7,400 bases of DNA, taken from positions 1-7,400 of the forward strand of contig JAPUIC010000077.1 in assembly GCA_027297425.1 (NCBI GenBank). The letters are read 5' to 3'. The translations under genes and the position numbers were made by a program. Below the pieces are notes generated by a model. It was not told where the DNA came from and did not search any database. It saw nothing but the letters and a program-made list of their open reading frames with translations. The stretch is from Nitrososphaerota archaeon. Its GTDB lineage: Archaea; Thermoproteota; Nitrososphaeria; Nitrososphaerales; JAPUIC01. This document shows positions 6,397 through 7,400 of the stretch, in pieces (positions within the stretch are counted from its first letter, which is position 1; each line of letters opens with the position of its first letter).

Positions 6397-6423
6397 AAGC
6401 AAAAGAATATTTTGTCTCTAGAG
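6397..6423 (+). other. Non-canonical intron in the D loop of tRNA-Pro
   Basis: The two CTAG copies (6391-6394 and 6418-6421) pair as a 4-bp helix. It is flanked by a 3-nt bulge TTA (6395-6397) and a 3-nt bulge AGT (6422-6424), the layout of the archaeal bulge-helix-bulge splice motif. The intron side continues as a stem of A-G-C-AAAA (6398-6404) against TTTTG and CT (6410-6417), with one bulged T and a GAATA loop. The exon-side helix is weak, so this is a relaxed motif. Cutting after the second bulge base gives these boundaries, accurate to perhaps two bases. Confidence 0.75.
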
Positions 6424-6446
6424 TGGTCTAAGATTCCAGCCTGGGG

Positions 6447-6461
6447 ATGAGGGGAACAGAT
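6447..6461 (+). other. Short intron at the canonical 37/38 position of tRNA-Pro
   Basis: Between G37 (6446) and the 3' half of the anticodon stem (from 6463) there are 16 bases where only base 38 is expected, which implies a 15-nt intron at the usual archaeal site. CTG (6441-6443) can pair with CAG (6457-6459), but the fourth pair would be G-A, so the bulge-helix-bulge is relaxed. The exact boundary may slide by one base, giving T or A at position 38. Confidence 0.7.
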
Positions 6462-6503
6462 TGCTGGCGACCGTGGGTTCGAATCCCATCGGCCCCATCT
6501 AAA

Positions 6504-6514
6504 TTCATTATAAC
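6504..6514 (+). promoter_or_regulatory. Candidate TATA box for the asparaginase-like gene
   Basis: TTCATTATAAC lies just after the tRNA and about 55 nt before the ATG at 6564. Transcription would begin near 6533-6537 and give a leader of about 28 nt that contains the GGAG ribosome-binding site. The match to box A is moderate and rests on AT content and spacing alone. Confidence 0.35.
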
Positions 6515-6552
6515 GAAGTGCTTGTACACAACCTACATATCTTAGAAACATT

Positions 6553-6556
6553 GGAG
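6553..6556 (+). promoter_or_regulatory. Shine-Dalgarno sequence of the asparaginase-like gene
   Basis: GGAG lies 7 nt before the ATG at 6564. It decides the start, because an ATG four bases earlier (6560) reads into a TAG after three codons. Confidence 0.6.
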
Positions 6557-6563
6557 TGTATGC

Positions 6564-7400
6564 ATGACTAGTGTAATCGGTGAGGGCCGAAAAGAAAAAC
6601 CTAGGATCGCTGTATTTTCGGGACCTAACGCGACTATTGCAAACTCTCCCCCCTTAGTCACGAGCAACAAGGCCAGACTGCCTAACGAAAGAAGGATCCC
6701 AGGTCGTTACGATCATCTTGTTCCTCAGATCCTTTACGAACCTGTAACTGTCAAGATCAAGAAGTATAGCGCCCATCCGCTAGAGGCGGATTCAAAAGAG
6801 GTTTACCACGATGACGGTAAAGAGTACTACGAAGTTACACTGAATCCTGATGATGGGCCTTATCTGCTCCCATACATGGCTAAGCGTAAAGCAGATAGCT
6901 CAGAAAAAGGGATCCCTTTCGAGGCTGCAGACCTAGAAAACCCAGGGATAAGCTTCGGTGGAAGACAGGGTTTCTATCCCGATGCTTCACGTATCTTCCT
7001 GGATATCGACCGGACCATATCTGGTAGAAGTATCACTGGCGAAGGTAGCATTTTAGATCGGAAAGCGGAATACGACTTTATTAGAGCCCTTCCTCCCGGA
7101 GGTTACACTAAGGGCGGAGAGATCTCTGGCAGGGATTACTTTCCGTATGAACCACATGCTTTGAACAAGAGTCCCCGGGTCCGTGATCTGGTTAGGTCCG
7201 TTAATTCGGTTCAGACCGCCCTTAATAGCGGGAATTATGTAGGGGCTATTTGGCTAGAAGGAAGTCCGCATGTAGAGGAAACTCTGTATTGGCTGAGCCT
7301 TCTAGTTGATACTGAACTCCCGATTACTGGAAATGCTTCTCAACGGGCTCACGGCAGACTTGCAAATGATGGTGATAGGAACATAGTCGACTCTGTTGAC
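6564..7400 (+). CDS. Asparaginase-fold protein with altered catalytic motifs, 3' end cut by window edge
   Basis: The first 279 codons are open to the window edge. The protein resembles the type I/II L-asparaginase fold: an N-terminal strand and loop RIAVFSGPNATIANSPPL (14-31) at the place of the TGGTIA loop, and AIWLEGSPHVEETLYWL (228-244) followed by LPITGNASQRAHGRLANDG (252-270) and DRNIVDSV, which line up with HGTDTxEET and GAMRP...SADGxxN. The Thr-Asp pair of asparaginase appears as Ser234-Pro235, and the catalytic Lys of the next motif is not seen, so ordinary asparaginase chemistry is doubtful. A long insert (about 50-200), with GFYPDASRIFLDIDR, is not standard asparaginase. It is not GatD, whose N-terminal barrel and TTGGTIAS loop are absent. 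I recall similar 'asparaginase' annotations beginning SGPxATIxNSxPLVTSNKA in several lineages; the function is unknown to me. Confidence 0.7.
   Translation, partial: MTSVIGEGRKEKPRIAVFSGPNATIANSPPLVTSNKARLPNERRIPGRYDHLVPQILYEPVTVKIKKYSAHPLEADSKEVYHDDGKEYYEVTLNPDDGPYLLPYMAKRKADSSEKGIPFEAADLENPGISFGGRQGFYPDASRIFLDIDRTISGRSITGEGSILDRKAEYDFIRALPPGGYTKGGEISGRDYFPYEPHALNKSPRVRDLVRSVNSVQTALNSGNYVGAIWLEGSPHVEETLYWLSLLVDTELPITGNASQRAHGRLANDGDRNIVDSVD

Larger units (their letters stand above)
6380..6497 (+). tRNA. tRNA-Pro (anticodon GGG) with two introns
   Basis: The acceptor stem is GGGGCCG (6380-6386) with CGGCCCC (6490-6496) and discriminator A at 6497; the next bases are TCT, so CCA is not encoded. 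The T arm is GTGGG-TTCGAAT-CCCAT (6473-6489). The anticodon stem is CCAGC (6436-6440) with GCTGG (6463-6467), and the loop begins C-T-GGG-G, so the anticodon is GGG at 6443-6445 (decoding CCC and CCU). The D stem is GTCT (6389-6392) with AGAT (6431-6434). The gene is 118 nt; removing 27 nt in the D loop and 15 nt after base 37 leaves 76 nt with a normal cloverleaf, G18-G19 included. It may be cotranscribed with the kinase-like gene 35 nt upstream, because I see no convincing promoter directly before it. Confidence 0.93.

Noticed and set aside
6339..6551. 70-codon minus-strand frame containing GRWDSNPRSP
   Set aside because: It is the antisense of the tRNA gene; this peptide is a well-known false prediction opposite tRNAs.
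1..7400. CRISPR array, transposon ends, phage or defence genes
   Set aside because: No regularly spaced repeats, terminal inverted repeats or recognisable mobile or defence proteins were seen; nearly all bases are in conserved housekeeping-type genes.

Overview
The window looks like an ordinary archaeal chromosome segment. The evidence is an archaeal class I CCA-adding enzyme, the archaea-specific UPF0200 and UPF0201 families, a COG2112-type protein kinase-like protein, a Thermoplasma-style two-part lipoate-protein ligase, and a tRNA gene with two introns that does not encode its CCA tail. Base composition looks moderate by eye (mid-40s % G+C, not computed). The gene set would suit a thaumarchaeon or related TACK archaeon, but that placement is an inference. 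I see no transposase, CRISPR array, integrase or phage gene.

Layout, left to right. The C-terminal part of tRNase Z (plus strand, cut by the window edge) ends at 640 and meets, with no gap, a minus-strand cluster that reads leftward. That cluster is a UPF0200 P-loop kinase (start 2432), a UPF0201 RNA-binding-like protein and a xylose-isomerase-like TIM-barrel protein, joined by 4-nt and 1-nt overlaps. After a 90-nt gap, also on the minus strand, come lplA (start 3574) and the small lplB. A divergent promoter region near 3575-3666 separates lplA from a plus-strand cluster of thpR (2'-5' RNA ligase-like / RNA 2',3'-cyclic phosphodiesterase), cca, and a kinase-like gene that overlaps the end of cca by 23 nt. 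Then follow tRNA-Pro(GGG) (6380-6497) and the first 279 codons of an asparaginase-fold protein that leaves the window.

How the genes work together. The left edge and the plus-strand cluster share a theme of tRNA maturation. tRNase Z makes the tRNA 3' end, the CCA enzyme adds the tail, and ThpR acts on the RNA 2',3'-cyclic-phosphate/2'-5' chemistry associated with intron removal. The tRNA-Pro beside them needs both intron splicing and CCA addition. LplA and LplB together would attach lipoate to carrier proteins such as GcvH or an E2 subunit. The roles of the UPF0200/UPF0201/TIM-barrel set, the kinase-like protein and the asparaginase-like protein are not known from sequence alone.

Points worth a second look are an Asn where the third catalytic Asp of the CCA enzyme is expected, a kinase fold without the usual catalytic-loop Asp, an asparaginase fold whose Thr-Asp-Lys catalytic residues look replaced, a non-canonical D-loop intron in tRNA-Pro, and a perfect 15-nt palindrome between the predicted TATA box and start of lplA.
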